From positions 1 through 64,000 of the forward strand of contig DGLB01000054.1 of assembly GCA_002387845.1 (NCBI GenBank): DNA of 64,000 nucleotides. Reading direction: 5' to 3'. The notes under the pieces were generated by a model. It saw nothing but the letters and a program-made list of their open reading frames with translations. It did not search any database and was not told the DNA's origin. This stretch comes from Stenotrophomonas maltophilia (GTDB lineage Bacteria; Pseudomonadota; Gammaproteobacteria; Xanthomonadales; Xanthomonadaceae). The position numbers and the translations under genes were made by a program. This document shows, in pieces, positions 1 to 8,105 of the stretch. How positions within the stretch are numbered: position 1 is the stretch's first letter; every line of letters starts with the position of its first letter.

Positions 1-1037
1 GGCGGCAGGCGCAGCGACAGCTTCACTGCGGTATGCGGGCGCAGCACGTTGCCGGCCGAGGCCAGCGGCGGCATGCCGTCCACGCCGGTCACCGACAGCG
101 CCGGACGCCAGGTGCGGTTGAGCACCAGCTCGGACAGGTCGTCGGCCATCGGCTTGAGGCCGTCCACCAGCGGGAATTTGTCGAAGATCGCGGTGTCCAC
201 GACTTCAGCAGCGCGCTTGGCCTGGTCCAGGCGCTCGGCCGGGATCTCCACGTGCATGCCGTCGATCAGGATGCGACCGGTGTTCTCGTCTTCAATGCGC
301 GACAGCAGCTGGCGAAGCAGGCGGAAACTGGACGGCACCACACCGGACGCGTCGCCGGAGTGCACACCCTCGTTGAGCACCTTCACCGAGAAGTTGCCGC
401 CGGTCAGGCCGCGCAGCGAGGTGGTGCACCACAGCTGGTCGTAGTTGGCGCAGCCCGAGTCCAGGCACACCACCAGCGACGGCTTGCCGATGCGGTCGGC
501 CAGGTGGTCCACGTACGCCGGCAGGTCGTAGCTGCCCGATTCCTCGCAGGCTTCGATCAGCACCACGCAGCGCGCGTGCGGCAGGCCCTGTTCCTGCAGT
601 GCCAGCACGGCGGCCAGCGAACCGAAGATGGCATAGCCGTCATCCGCGCCGCCACGACCGTACAGCTTGTCGCCACGCAGCACCGGCACCCACGGGCCGA
701 GGTCGTCGTCCCAGCCGGTCATTTCCGGCTGCTTGTCCAGGTGGCCGTACAGCAGGATGGTGTCGTCGCCGGTTTCCGGACCGGTGGCCGGAATCTCCAG
801 CAGGATCAGCGGGGTGCGGCCTTCCAGGCGCACCACTTCCACCTGCAGCCCCGGCAGTGTCTGGGCCTTGGCCCAGTTCTCCATCAGGCTCACCGCCTGT
901 TCCATGTAGCCATTGGCCACCCAATTGGCGTCGAACATCGGCGATTTGTTGGGAATGCGGATGTATTCGACCAACTGCGGGACGATCTCGTTGTCCCACT
1001 TGTCACTGACGTATTGGCCGAGCTTGGCGCTGTCCAT
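1..1037 (-). CDS. M20-family metallopeptidase (dipeptidase-like), 3' end outside window
   Basis: The minus frame is open from the ATG at 1037 to the left edge, about 345 codons, so the C-terminus is missing. The translation begins MDSAKLGQYVSDKWDNEIVP and contains the M20 metal-site signatures: LLYGHLDKQP (first zinc ligand His plus catalytic Asp), GRGGADDGYA (bridging Asp) and IEACEESGS (catalytic Glu and ligand). VHSGDASGVV lies in the lid-domain region. These identify a zinc-dependent exopeptidase of the ArgE/DapE/CNDP type, probably a cytosolic di- or tripeptidase. An upstream in-frame ATG exists at 1055, but only the 1037 start has a well-spaced GGAG (six bases). It is divergent from the ComEA-like gene. 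The exact substrate cannot be told. Confidence 0.88.
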   Translation of the reverse strand, partial: MDSAKLGQYVSDKWDNEIVPQLVEYIRIPNKSPMFDANWVANGYMEQAVSLMENWAKAQTLPGLQVEVVRLEGRTPLILLEIPATGPETGDDTILLYGHLDKQPEMTGWDDDLGPWVPVLRGDKLYGRGGADDGYAIFGSLAAVLALQEQGLPHARCVVLIEACEESGSYDLPAYVDHLADRIGKPSLVVCLDSGCANYDQLWCTTSLRGLTGGNFSVKVLNEGVHSGDASGVVPSSFRLLRQLLSRIEDENTGRILIDGMHVEIPAERLDQAKRAAEVVDTAIFDKFPLVDGLKPMADDLSELVLNRTWRPALSVTGVDGMPPLASAGNVLRPHTAVKLSLRLP

Positions 1038-1089
1038 CTGAAGCTCCGAATGCATGGGTCTAGTCCGCCCATTCTACGCCTGACCGCCG

Positions 1090-1107
1090 TGTAGGAATTT
1101 TCCTACA
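1090..1107. promoter_or_regulatory. Perfect 8+8 bp inverted repeat, candidate operator
   Basis: TGTAGGAA, two bases, then TTCCTACA forms a perfect palindrome in the intergenic space between the divergent M20 peptidase and ComEA-like genes, about 50 bases from the peptidase start. Its symmetry and position suggest a dimeric regulator site. There is no following T-run, so it is not an intrinsic terminator. The cognate regulator is unknown. Confidence 0.45.
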
Positions 1108-1163
1108 TCACATCGGGTATTTGGCCGGCTGTGTGAAGGCAATGTGGACGATAGGATGGCTGC

Positions 1164-1568
1164 ATGTGGCGGGGCACACTCGCAGGACCGACGGGATCAG
1201 CCGGTTACTGCCGGTGCCGGGCCACAGGGAGCTACACGGTGGGGCTTTGGAGGTCGTGTAACGCACTCGTGCTGGGGCTGATGTTGAGCGGGGCTGCCTG
1301 GACGGCAGAACGGATCAACATCAATACCGCCGATGCGGTGACGCTGGAACAGGGATTGACGAATGTCGGGCCGGTCAAGGCCAAGGCGATCGTCACATAC
1401 CGGCGCCAACACGGACCCTTCCTGCGGGTCGAGGATCTGACCCGGGTGAAGGGGATAGGGACAGCAACAGTCGAACGGAACCGACAGCGGATGACGGTGG
1501 GCACCAGGCAGGCACCCACAGCGGCACCGTCCAGGCAGGACGTGCCGGCACCCGTACCAAGGCGCTGA
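1164..1568 (+). CDS. ComEA-like helix-hairpin-helix DNA-binding protein
   Basis: The core ININTADAVTLEQGLTNVGPV and the following KAKAIVTYRR...FLRVEDLTRVKGIGTATVERNR are a ComEA-type helix-hairpin-helix domain (about residues 51-110) with the two GxG hairpins (NVGPVKA and VKGIGTA). A hydrophobic stretch NALVLGLMLSGAAWTA just before it looks like a signal peptide or anchor, so the domain should lie in the periplasm, where ComEA binds incoming DNA during transformation. The tail after residue 112 is Pro/Ala/Arg rich and disordered. The first ~25 residues of the longest frame look non-coding. A GTG near 1239, immediately before LWRSCNAL, would give a more normal signal peptide, so the start is uncertain. 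No other competence genes adjoin it. Confidence 0.75.
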   Translation: MWRGTLAGPTGSAGYCRCRATGSYTVGLWRSCNALVLGLMLSGAAWTAERININTADAVTLEQGLTNVGPVKAKAIVTYRRQHGPFLRVEDLTRVKGIGTATVERNRQRMTVGTRQAPTAAPSRQDVPAPVPRR

Positions 1569-1927
1569 CGTAGGGGATTACAAGGGGATTGGTCGCGACA
1601 GGCAGGACGCCCGTCAACGGTGGTTGCGGCAGGACGCCGCAATCGCCCCGACAGCCGCATGGACGAGGCACGCACGGATGCTGCGACCAGGGAATGGCGC
1701 GGTTCCACCCGGAGGGTGGTTCCAGACCCGGGAAGGGTTATTGGCGGATATACGGCCGAGTGCAGGGAGCATGGCCGGCACCCATTCTGGGCAGGATGCA
1801 CAGGGGGAAGGCGGGAAGCCGACACGGATGTACCTGATTGCCCGGTCTACACAGGATGTGTGGCCGGGCAATTTTGTTTGCGATTGTGGGCATGCTAGCG
1901 TGGCATCAGCCTTCAAGGATCGAACCG
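1569..1927. other. Gene-free stretch upstream of the transpeptidase pair
   Basis: About 360 bases between the ComEA-like gene and the first L,D-transpeptidase. The open frames here are short, mutually overlapping and have no ribosome site or recognisable protein. It holds a loose direct repeat (GCAGGACGCC near 1601 and 1629) and probably the promoter of the transpeptidase operon, but no clear -35/-10 pair could be picked. Confidence 0.4.
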
Positions 1928-2971
1928 ATGATTGCACGCCGCACGTTCCTCAACGCTTCGCTGGGAATGCTCGCACTCGCGGCCGTACCGGCCTTGGCCG
2001 CCGCACCGACGGCCACTGAAACCCCGCGGGGTGCCACCGACCTCAAGCCGGGCGAATTCCTCTGGCACCCCGAGATTTCCCCGGCCGGTCCGATCGTGCT
2101 GGTGGTCAGCCTTGATGAGCAGCGTGCCTACGTGTACCGCAACGGCATCGCCATCGGCTTGAGCACCATCAGCTCGGGCAAGCCGGGGCATGAAACGCCT
2201 ACCGGGGTGTTCACCATTCTGCAGAAGGACAAGGACCACAAGTCCAACCTCTACAACAGCGCGCCGATGCCCTACATGCAGCGGCTGACCTGGGACGGCA
2301 TTGCGCTGCATGGCGGCAACCTGCCCGGTCATCCGGCCTCGCATGGGTGCGTGCGCCTGCCGCAGGCCTTCGCGCAGAAGCTGTTCGGTGAAACCAAGCG
2401 CGGCGACACCGTGGTGGTGGCCGACGCCAAGAGCGCTCCGATGAGCCTGGCATACCCGGCGGTGCTGGCCCCGGTGAACAGCATCGGCAAGCCACTGCCG
2501 GAAACCACCGATGCCCCCGACCACTACTGGAATGACGCCGCCGCTCCCAGCGGACAGGTCGGCATTCTGGTCAGCCTGCACGACCAGCGCCTGTATGTGT
2601 TGCGCGATGGCGTGTTGATCGGCGAATCGCGGCTGCAGGCCAAGGCGCTGCCTGCGTTCGAGGGCACCACGCTGTTCGTGATGCAGCAGGGCTTTGCTGA
2701 CACGCCCAGTCCGCTGGATGCCACCCAGAAGCTGCATCGCTGGACCGCCTACCCGTTGCTGGGCCAGAGCGCCGGCAATGCCAGCCCGGACCTGCTGGCC
2801 ACGCCCAGTCTGCCGATGGCGCTGCCGCCGGCCTTTGCCGAGCAGTTGTACAAGGCGTTGGTGCCCGGCACGACGCTGCTGGTGACCAGCCTGCCGGCCG
2901 TCCGCCCGGTGGCGGATGAACAGAACCTGCAGCCGGTGTTGGAATCGGACGCGGGCGCGCCCACGTTGTAG
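1928..2971 (+). CDS. Secreted L,D-transpeptidase (YkuD domain)
   Basis: 347 residues starting at MIARRTFLNASLGMLAL, an Arg-containing N-terminus followed by a hydrophobic signal sequence ending near ALAAA. The YkuD domain spans about residues 55-160: it opens with VVSLDEQRAYVYRNG and carries the catalytic signature HGGNLPGHPASHGCVRLP with the nucleophilic Cys in SHGC. Such enzymes cross-link peptidoglycan 3-3 or attach proteins to it in the periplasm. A second stretch from about residue 205 (GILVSLHDQRLYVLRDG) repeats the beginning of the YkuD fold but lacks an SHGC motif, so the C-terminal half looks like a degenerate, non-catalytic copy. The ATG at 1928 was chosen because AAGGA stands eight bases upstream. 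The next gene starts two bases after the stop. Confidence 0.9.
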   Translation: MIARRTFLNASLGMLALAAVPALAAAPTATETPRGATDLKPGEFLWHPEISPAGPIVLVVSLDEQRAYVYRNGIAIGLSTISSGKPGHETPTGVFTILQKDKDHKSNLYNSAPMPYMQRLTWDGIALHGGNLPGHPASHGCVRLPQAFAQKLFGETKRGDTVVVADAKSAPMSLAYPAVLAPVNSIGKPLPETTDAPDHYWNDAAAPSGQVGILVSLHDQRLYVLRDGVLIGESRLQAKALPAFEGTTLFVMQQGFADTPSPLDATQKLHRWTAYPLLGQSAGNASPDLLATPSLPMALPPAFAEQLYKALVPGTTLLVTSLPAVRPVADEQNLQPVLESDAGAPTL

Positions 2972-2973
2972 GA

Positions 2974-3723
2974 ATGTCTTTTCGCCTGCCCTTATCGTTG
3001 TTGCTGACCGGACTGGCATGGGCCGGGCCGGCTGCTGCCGAACCTGGCAACGCCGGCCGTGGGCCGGCCCAGGCGGTGCCGAACGCCGGACAGAAGGCCG
3101 GGCAGAGCCCGGCGCTACTGGCTGAGGCCTTGGCACGGGCCGCGCCGGCGGCAGATCGCAAGGTGCTGCAGCTGGCGACGACCGCCCTGCAATGCGCCCT
3201 GCGCCAGCCCAATTCCGCAGTTGACCCCACCCGCCTGGCGGTGATCGACTACTCGCGCCCGTCCACGGAACAACGCCTTTGGGTGTTCGACGTGGCCGAG
3301 CAGAAGCTGCTCTACCAGGAGTGGGTGGCCCACGGCCGCAACAGCGGCAGCAACCGCACCGAGCGCTTCTCCAACCGCGATGGCAGTTTCATGTCCAGCC
3401 TCGGCGGCTTCACCGCCCGCGAAACCTACATGGGGGGCAATGGCTACTCGTTGCGCCTGGACGGGTTGGAGCCCGGCTTCAACGACAACGCGCGCGACCG
3501 CGCCATCGTCATGCACGGTGCGCCATACGTGAACCCCTCGGTCGCGCAGCTGCAGGGCCGGCTCGGCCGCAGCCTGGGCTGCCCGGCAGTGCGGTTGACG
3601 GTGGCCAAGCCGCTGATCAACAGCCTGCGTGGCGGGGCGTTCGTGTTTGCTTATTACCCGGACAAGGAATGGCTGCAGCATTCACGTCTGCTGGCTCCTG
3701 ATTGCGGCGGCCGCGCCGGTTGA
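2974..3723 (+). CDS. Murein L,D-transpeptidase catalytic domain protein (YkuD_2 type)
   Basis: 249 residues with an N-terminal signal sequence (LPLSLLLTGLAWAGPAAA). The second half has the hallmarks of the YkuD_2 branch: IDYSRPSTEQRLWVFDV, the strongly conserved WVAHGRNSGS, the His in IVMHGAPYVNP and the nucleophile in SLGCPAV, where SLGCP replaces the usual SHGC. The predicted role is peptidoglycan remodelling in the periplasm. The start is two bases after the stop of the upstream transpeptidase, so the two are co-transcribed and probably translationally coupled. Residues 20-60 are Ala/Gly/Pro rich and probably unstructured. Confidence 0.88.
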   Translation: MSFRLPLSLLLTGLAWAGPAAAEPGNAGRGPAQAVPNAGQKAGQSPALLAEALARAAPAADRKVLQLATTALQCALRQPNSAVDPTRLAVIDYSRPSTEQRLWVFDVAEQKLLYQEWVAHGRNSGSNRTERFSNRDGSFMSSLGGFTARETYMGGNGYSLRLDGLEPGFNDNARDRAIVMHGAPYVNPSVAQLQGRLGRSLGCPAVRLTVAKPLINSLRGGAFVFAYYPDKEWLQHSRLLAPDCGGRAG

Positions 3724-3748
3724 GCGCGCGCTGCGGCACAATGGCCGC

Positions 3749-4345
3749 ATGAGCGAATCTTCCGTGCTGGGTGCGGGCACCCGCGTCATTCCTTCCTTCG
3801 AGTACCGCCGCGAGCGCTGGCGCAATGGCCTGGGCTGGACGCGGGAGATTCTGCGCGTGCCGGACAACGACGACTGGCAGGTACGCCTTTCGATTGCCGA
3901 GATCGAACAGGACGCGGCGTTCTCCGCGTTCCCGGGCGTGGAGCGCGAGCTGGTGCTGCTGCGTGGCGAGGGCGTTCGGCTGCGGTTTGCCGACGGACGC
4001 GTGCACACCCTGCTGCCGCCCCATGATCGGCTGCGTTTCGCCGGCGAAGAGGCGATCACCGGCGAGTTGGTTGATGGCGTGACCCACGATTTCAACCTGA
4101 TGTGGAAGCGTGATGCCGTACGTGCCGAGCTGCTGCATCGGCCGCTGGTCGGCAGCATGTTCTTCTTTACCGAGCCGGGTACCGCGTGGGCGGTGCATCT
4201 GCTGGCCGGGCAGGCGGAGTTCGAGGGCGAGCCGGGGTTGCCGCCGATGGCGGCCGGGGATACCGCGTGGTTGGCGGCCGGGGAACGCCGGCGGTATGCG
4301 TTGAGTGGGGGCGGGGAGCTGCTGGCGATCCGGGTACAAGCGTAG
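3749..4345 (+). CDS. HutD-family cupin-like protein
   Basis: 198 residues from MSESSVLGAG. Family features are the opening WRNGLGWTREI, the beta-rich middle SIAEIEQDAAFSAFPGVERELVLL and FNLMWKRDAVRAEL. HutD proteins are small cytoplasmic double-stranded beta-helix proteins often found with histidine-utilisation genes. Here no hut gene is nearby, so the cellular role is not indicated by context. Longer in-frame starts exist upstream but would overlap the transpeptidase gene. The stop codon TAG is part of the GTAG terminus of a SMAG palindrome that begins at 4342. Confidence 0.8.
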   Translation: MSESSVLGAGTRVIPSFEYRRERWRNGLGWTREILRVPDNDDWQVRLSIAEIEQDAAFSAFPGVERELVLLRGEGVRLRFADGRVHTLLPPHDRLRFAGEEAITGELVDGVTHDFNLMWKRDAVRAELLHRPLVGSMFFFTEPGTAWAVHLLAGQAEFEGEPGLPPMAAGDTAWLAAGERRRYALSGGGELLAIRVQA

Positions 4346-4401
4346 AGCGGGGCTCTGCCCCGCAGCCGGGATACTGGGTTGCCGGGCAAGCCCGGCACTA
4401 C
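4342..4401. repeat. Facing pair of SMAG/REP palindromes
   Basis: A GTAG-headed palindrome (GTAG, then arms GCGGGGC/GCCCCGC, 4342-4366) faces a second, inverted one (arms GCCGGGC/GCCCGGC, ending CTAC at 4398-4401). They separate the convergent hutD-like and diflavin reductase genes and probably act as a bidirectional transcript end. The left GTAG supplies the TAG stop of the HutD protein, and the right element abuts the reductase stop. Confidence 0.85.
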
Positions 4402-5993
4402 TAGTAGACGTCGCGCCGATAGCGCCCGGCCATGATCAAGGCCTCTTTGCCCTCGTGCCCCAACGCCTGCTCGATCACCGCGTCCACGGCGGGAGCCATG
4501 CCCTGCAGGCTGCCGCAGACCAGAATGGTCGCCCCCTCGCGCACCCACTGCCGCAGCGTGTCCACCTGCGCGGCCAGTCGATCCTGCACATAGCGATGCT
4601 CGCCGCCCTCACGACTGAACACCGCATCCAGCGGCGCGATGAAACCGTCGCGCTGCCAGCGCAGCAGGTCGTCGCCAAAGTGGAAATCATGTGCCGCCGT
4701 ACGCTCGCCAAACAACAGCCAGGTGCGTCGCGCACCGGCTTCCACCCGCGCCTGCAGGTGCGCGCGCAGGCCCGCGATGCCGGTGCCGTTGCCGATCAGA
4801 ATCAACGGTGCATCCTGCGGCGGCGCATGGAAGTTCGGATTCGAACGGAAGCGCAGGTCAATACGTCCACCCGGTTCGGCGTAGTCGCACAACCAGCCGC
4901 TGCCCAGCCCCGGCGTGCCGTCCGGACGCAGCAGGCGGCGCAGCAGCAGCGTGACCTGGCCTTCGGCCGCGGTGCTGGCGATGGAGTATTCGCGATGCGG
5001 CAGCGGTTGCAATGACGCAACCAGCGCGTCGTCGGCGGCGGGCACCGATTCGGGCAACTGGGGAAGATGCGAGCGTGCGAGGTGCGCGCGCAGTGGCTGG
5101 CCGTCGATCATCCGTGCGCCGTCCCGGCCGTGAGCGATCAACCACGCGTCGACCTCGGCCGGCGCGTGCTGCGGCCCGATCTCGACGACATCACCGGCTT
5201 GCCACTCCGCGCGCACGCCATCGGCCGGTACCAGGTCCACCCGCCATGTCGCCGCGCCGGGACTGCCCGCATTGACCTGCGCACGTGCATGCAGTTGCCA
5301 GTGCTGGTACTGCGCCGGTGCCCAGTCCGGCAGCTCGGTCGGATGGCCGCCGAGCTGGCCGAGCAGTTGCTGCCAGTGGCGCAGCGCGGCCGGGTCGGCG
5401 TTGTCCACTTCCACGGTATCGAACAGCGGATGTGCGCCGTGCTTGCGCAGCCACGCGTCCAGCTGATGGCCGAACGCGCAGAAGTGGCCGTAACTGCGAT
5501 CACCCAGCGCCAGTACGCCGTAGTGCAGATCCGGCAGCTTCAATGACTGCGGCATCACCCTGCGCAGGAACGGCAGTGCATGATCCGGTGCGTCCCCCTC
5601 GCCGGTGGTGCTGGCGATGAACAGCACGCGCGTGCTGGATTGCAGCAGCTCAGCGTCCACCTGGTGCAGGCCGCGCAGCCGCACCGGTAACCCGGCAGCG
5701 CGCAGTGCGTCGGCGCTGCGTTCGGCCAGCTGCTGGGCGAAACCGGTCTGACTGGCCCACACCAGCAGCAGGGCGTCGCTGCCGGCGGTGGCATCGTCGC
5801 GGCTGCGTCCGCGCCACCACAATCCGACGCAGAAGGCCGCATAGGCAAGCAGACTGCCGGCGGCCCAGCGCCAGTGCGAGGCCAGTGGGGCTGCCTGCCA
5901 CCATGGCTCGGCCAGGTGCAGCTGCAGTAACAGCAGGGCCAACACGGCCAGCACCACACCGACGGCGATATTGCCCAGCATGGCGCGGCTCAT
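4401..5993 (-). CDS. Membrane-anchored flavodoxin/FAD-NADPH reductase (CysJ/P450-reductase-like)
   Basis: 530 residues. Two hydrophobic segments (about 8-28 and 44-62) anchor the protein in the inner membrane. A flavodoxin-like FMN domain follows (ASQTGFAQQLAERSADAL, STTGEGDAP and LALGDRSYGHFCAFG). The FAD/ferredoxin-NADP reductase part has REYSIAS (FAD) and LIGNGTGIAGLRAHL plus VCGSLQGMAPAV (NADPH), ending in the aromatic YRRDVY. It would carry electrons from NADPH through FAD to FMN. As last gene of the ApbE/PepSY/TonB-receptor cluster, whose upstream neighbour it overlaps by four bases, it plausibly powers reduction of imported ferric or other metal complexes. The electron acceptor is an inference. 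Confidence 0.87.
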   Translation of the reverse strand: MSRAMLGNIAVGVVLAVLALLLLQLHLAEPWWQAAPLASHWRWAAGSLLAYAAFCVGLWWRGRSRDDATAGSDALLLVWASQTGFAQQLAERSADALRAAGLPVRLRGLHQVDAELLQSSTRVLFIASTTGEGDAPDHALPFLRRVMPQSLKLPDLHYGVLALGDRSYGHFCAFGHQLDAWLRKHGAHPLFDTVEVDNADPAALRHWQQLLGQLGGHPTELPDWAPAQYQHWQLHARAQVNAGSPGAATWRVDLVPADGVRAEWQAGDVVEIGPQHAPAEVDAWLIAHGRDGARMIDGQPLRAHLARSHLPQLPESVPAADDALVASLQPLPHREYSIASTAAEGQVTLLLRRLLRPDGTPGLGSGWLCDYAEPGGRIDLRFRSNPNFHAPPQDAPLILIGNGTGIAGLRAHLQARVEAGARRTWLLFGERTAAHDFHFGDDLLRWQRDGFIAPLDAVFSREGGEHRYVQDRLAAQVDTLRQWVREGATILVCGSLQGMAPAVDAVIEQALGHEGKEALIMAGRYRRDVY

Positions 5994-6967
5994 GCGGCCG
6001 CCTGTTGTGCGTCGAGCAGGTGCTGGAACGCCGGGCTCAGGTGTTCTTCAATCCCGTTTGCCGTGCGGGTGACAAAGCGTGCGGCCAGGTCGTGGTCGTT
6101 GGCAAAGGCCAGCCCCTGTTCCAGGCCCATCACGGTCAAGGCGGTGGCCCAGCCATCGGCATGCATCGCATCGGCGGCCACCACGGTGACTGCCGCGGCG
6201 GCGCGGGTGACCGGTGCACCCGTGCGCGGGTCCAGGGTGTGGCTGTACTGCACGCCATCGGCGGCATAGTGATGCCAGCGGTCACCGGACGTCGCTACGG
6301 CGAGGTCAGCCAGCGCCAGCACGCGGGGGGGAGCATCGGCCGCCGCATCGGCTTCGGGTTCTGATTCCACCAGCACCCGCCACGGTTGGCCGTCGGGCTT
6401 GGTGCCATACCCGTGCAGTTCGCCGCCCACTTCCACCAGGGCCGCGCTGATGTCCTGCGTGCGCAGCCAGGCACTGACCGCGTCCACGGCGAAGCCTTTG
6501 GCGATGGCAGAAAGATCCAGTTCCAACCCGCCGGGTTGGGTGAGCTGGTTGCCGACCAGCGAAAGTCGTTTCCAGCCACAGCGTGCACGGGTGGCGTCCA
6601 GTGCGGAAGCATCGGGCACGCGTCGGGCATGCGCATGCGCGCCGAAGCCCCACAGTGCCACCAGCGGTCCCACCGTGGGATCGAACGCGCCTTCGCTGCG
6701 CTGGGCGATCTCCAAGGCGGCACGCAGCACGTGGGCAAACGGTTCCGGCAGCGATAACGCGGTGCCGGCCGGCGCGGTATTGAATCGGGAGATATCGCTC
6801 CCTGCTTCCCAGGTGCTCATCTGCGCCACCACCGTATCCAGCTGTGCCTGGATGCCCGCATGCAGCGGGTGCAGGTCGCGGCTGGGCGCGGCCACCAGCG
6901 TGACCTGCCAGGTGGTGCCCATGGTGTGGCCACCAAGGCGGGCGATGTCGGGGGAAGCGAAGGTCAT
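5990..6967 (-). CDS. apbE: FAD:protein FMN transferase (ApbE family)
   Basis: 325 residues. Family signatures are GHTMGTTWQVTL near the N-terminus, FDPTVGPLVALWGFG, the FAD/Mg-binding LDLSAIAKGFAVDAVS, EVGGELHGYG, and the C-terminal HTLDPRTGAPV with Mg-ligating ADAMHADGWATAL. ApbE attaches FMN covalently to a Ser/Thr of a target protein using FAD. No signal peptide or lipobox is obvious, which is unusual for periplasmic ApbE. Its stop overlaps the diflavin reductase start (ATGA, four bases), so the two are co-translated, and the PepSY/DUF2271/DUF4198 proteins upstream are candidate partners. The start has a repetitive region immediately upstream and no clear ribosome site. Confidence 0.92.
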   Translation of the reverse strand: MTFASPDIARLGGHTMGTTWQVTLVAAPSRDLHPLHAGIQAQLDTVVAQMSTWEAGSDISRFNTAPAGTALSLPEPFAHVLRAALEIAQRSEGAFDPTVGPLVALWGFGAHAHARRVPDASALDATRARCGWKRLSLVGNQLTQPGGLELDLSAIAKGFAVDAVSAWLRTQDISAALVEVGGELHGYGTKPDGQPWRVLVESEPEADAAADAPPRVLALADLAVATSGDRWHHYAADGVQYSHTLDPRTGAPVTRAAAAVTVVAADAMHADGWATALTVMGLEQGLAFANDHDLAARFVTRTANGIEEHLSPAFQHLLDAQQAAA

Positions 6968-6974
6968 GTGGAGT

Positions 6975-7092
6975 TGGGTGTTGCCGGATGGTGCGGGGTG
7001 GTGCGGGATGATTTGGAGATGGTACGGCGTGATGCGGGATGATTCGGGATGGTCGGGCGTGGTGCGGGGCGGTGCGGGGTGATTCGGGATGG
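6975..7092. repeat. Degenerate tandem repeat of GGTGCGGG/GATTCGGGATGGT units
   Basis: Upstream of apbE the DNA consists of imperfect 8-15 base units such as GGTGCGGG, GATGCGGGATGATTC and GATTCGGGATGGT repeated about ten times. It occupies the gap between DUF4198 and apbE next to a SMAG pair. It is probably a slippage-prone spacer, and no function is seen. Confidence 0.6.
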
Positions 7093-7101
7093 TATGGGAA
7101 C

Positions 7102-7167
7102 GTAGAGCCGGGCTTGCCCGGCTGCACGGAATGTCGGCGGAAAGCAGCCGGGCAAGCCCGGCTCTAC
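7102..7167. repeat. Facing SMAG/REP palindrome pair
   Basis: GTAGAGCCGGGCTTGCCC at 7102 begins one element, and its inverted twin ends CTAC at 7167. Both have GCCGGGC/GCCCGGC arms with a two-base loop. Beyond it two direct copies of CCCCGTCAGCCGGGCA follow before the DUF4198 stop. The pair lies inside an apparently continuous operon and may partly terminate or stabilise transcripts there. Confidence 0.85.
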
Positions 7168-7243
7168 GGGGTTTCAGGGCCCCGTCAGCCGGGCAGTACG
7201 GGGTGTCGGCACCCCGTCAGCCGGGCATTCCGTCCGCGCGCGG

Positions 7244-8050
7244 TTACTGCGGCAGAACCTCAAGGGTCGCGACGTAGTTCAACTTGCGCGTCTTCGCCGG
7301 CTTCAGCGAGGTCTTCTTGTCTTCGCTGCTGGTTTCCAGCCAGTACATGCCGGCTTCCGGCCAGGTCACCGAGAACTCGCCCTTCTTGTCGGTGGTGACC
7401 TTGATCTCGTCCTGCGCGTTGCGGTAGCGGGTCGCGCCGCGGACGATTTCAATGGCCAGGCCAGCGCGCGGCTTGCCGTCGACCAGGATGCGGAACTTCG
7501 CCGCTTCACCGGCGGCCAGGTCGTTCGGGTGACCGACGGCGACCAGTTCAATGCCCTGCTTGGTCGGCTTCAGCGCAGTGTCGTTCGGGGTGCCGTTGGT
7601 GACGAAGGTTTCCACCCGGTTCACCGACTGCGCCACCTGCAGCTTCTTGGCCTTCTTCGGCACTTCCGTGGCGAACGTGGCTGGGGTACCACGCCAGCGC
7701 TTGGGTTGACCGTTCTCTTCCCAGGTTGCCGACAGACCGCTGTTGACCGAGGCCAGGCGGTAGGTGCCCTGCTGGGTCAGTTCCACATCGAACACGCTGC
7801 GGTACTTGCCGGTCGCGCCGTTCTGCGGCTGCACGGTGGTGCCGTCGGGCGCGGTGATGACGATGCTCTCCAGGCGCAGCGGCACGTGGTTGAAGTAGAA
7901 CAGGTCGTTGGACACCGCCGCATCGACGGTGATGGCCGGATTGTTGCCGGCGATCACGGTTTGCGAGGGCAGCAGCCACGCCTTGTGGGCCAAGGCGGAG
8001 AACGGAAGTGCGGCAGCCAGGGCGGCGGCTAGGACAAGCGAGCGCTTCAT
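7244..8050 (-). CDS. DUF4198 periplasmic protein of the iron/reductase cluster
   Basis: 268 residues beginning MKRSLVLAAALAAALPFSALA, a typical signal peptide. The mature protein begins HKAWLLPS, the usual N-terminus of DUF4198 proteins, and contains two Ig-like beta regions, including a C-terminal segment (FRILVDGKPRAGLAIEIV...DKKGEFSVTWPEAGMYWLE). DUF4198 proteins are periplasmic and often accompany metal-uptake receptors. The N-terminal His after cleavage could be a metal ligand (inference). An ATG four codons upstream (8062) was rejected because GGAG sits six bases before 8050. It lies 55 bases after the DUF2271 gene in the same orientation. Confidence 0.86.
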   Translation of the reverse strand: MKRSLVLAAALAAALPFSALAHKAWLLPSQTVIAGNNPAITVDAAVSNDLFYFNHVPLRLESIVITAPDGTTVQPQNGATGKYRSVFDVELTQQGTYRLASVNSGLSATWEENGQPKRWRGTPATFATEVPKKAKKLQVAQSVNRVETFVTNGTPNDTALKPTKQGIELVAVGHPNDLAAGEAAKFRILVDGKPRAGLAIEIVRGATRYRNAQDEIKVTTDKKGEFSVTWPEAGMYWLETSSEDKKTSLKPAKTRKLNYVATLEVLPQ

Positions 8051-8105
8051 CAAAAACTCCATGTACGGATGAGGGGTGCCCTCCCCATCAGGGAAGGGCG
8101 GACTA

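Noticed and set aside
33..1094. Plus-strand open frame at the left edge
   Set aside because: It is antisense to the M20 peptidase, whose metal-site motifs are clear in the minus frame.
1589..2019. Several overlapping plus-strand frames between the ComEA-like and transpeptidase genes
   Set aside because: Short, Arg/Gly-rich, mutually overlapping and lacking ribosome sites; the transpeptidase start at 1928 explains the region's end.
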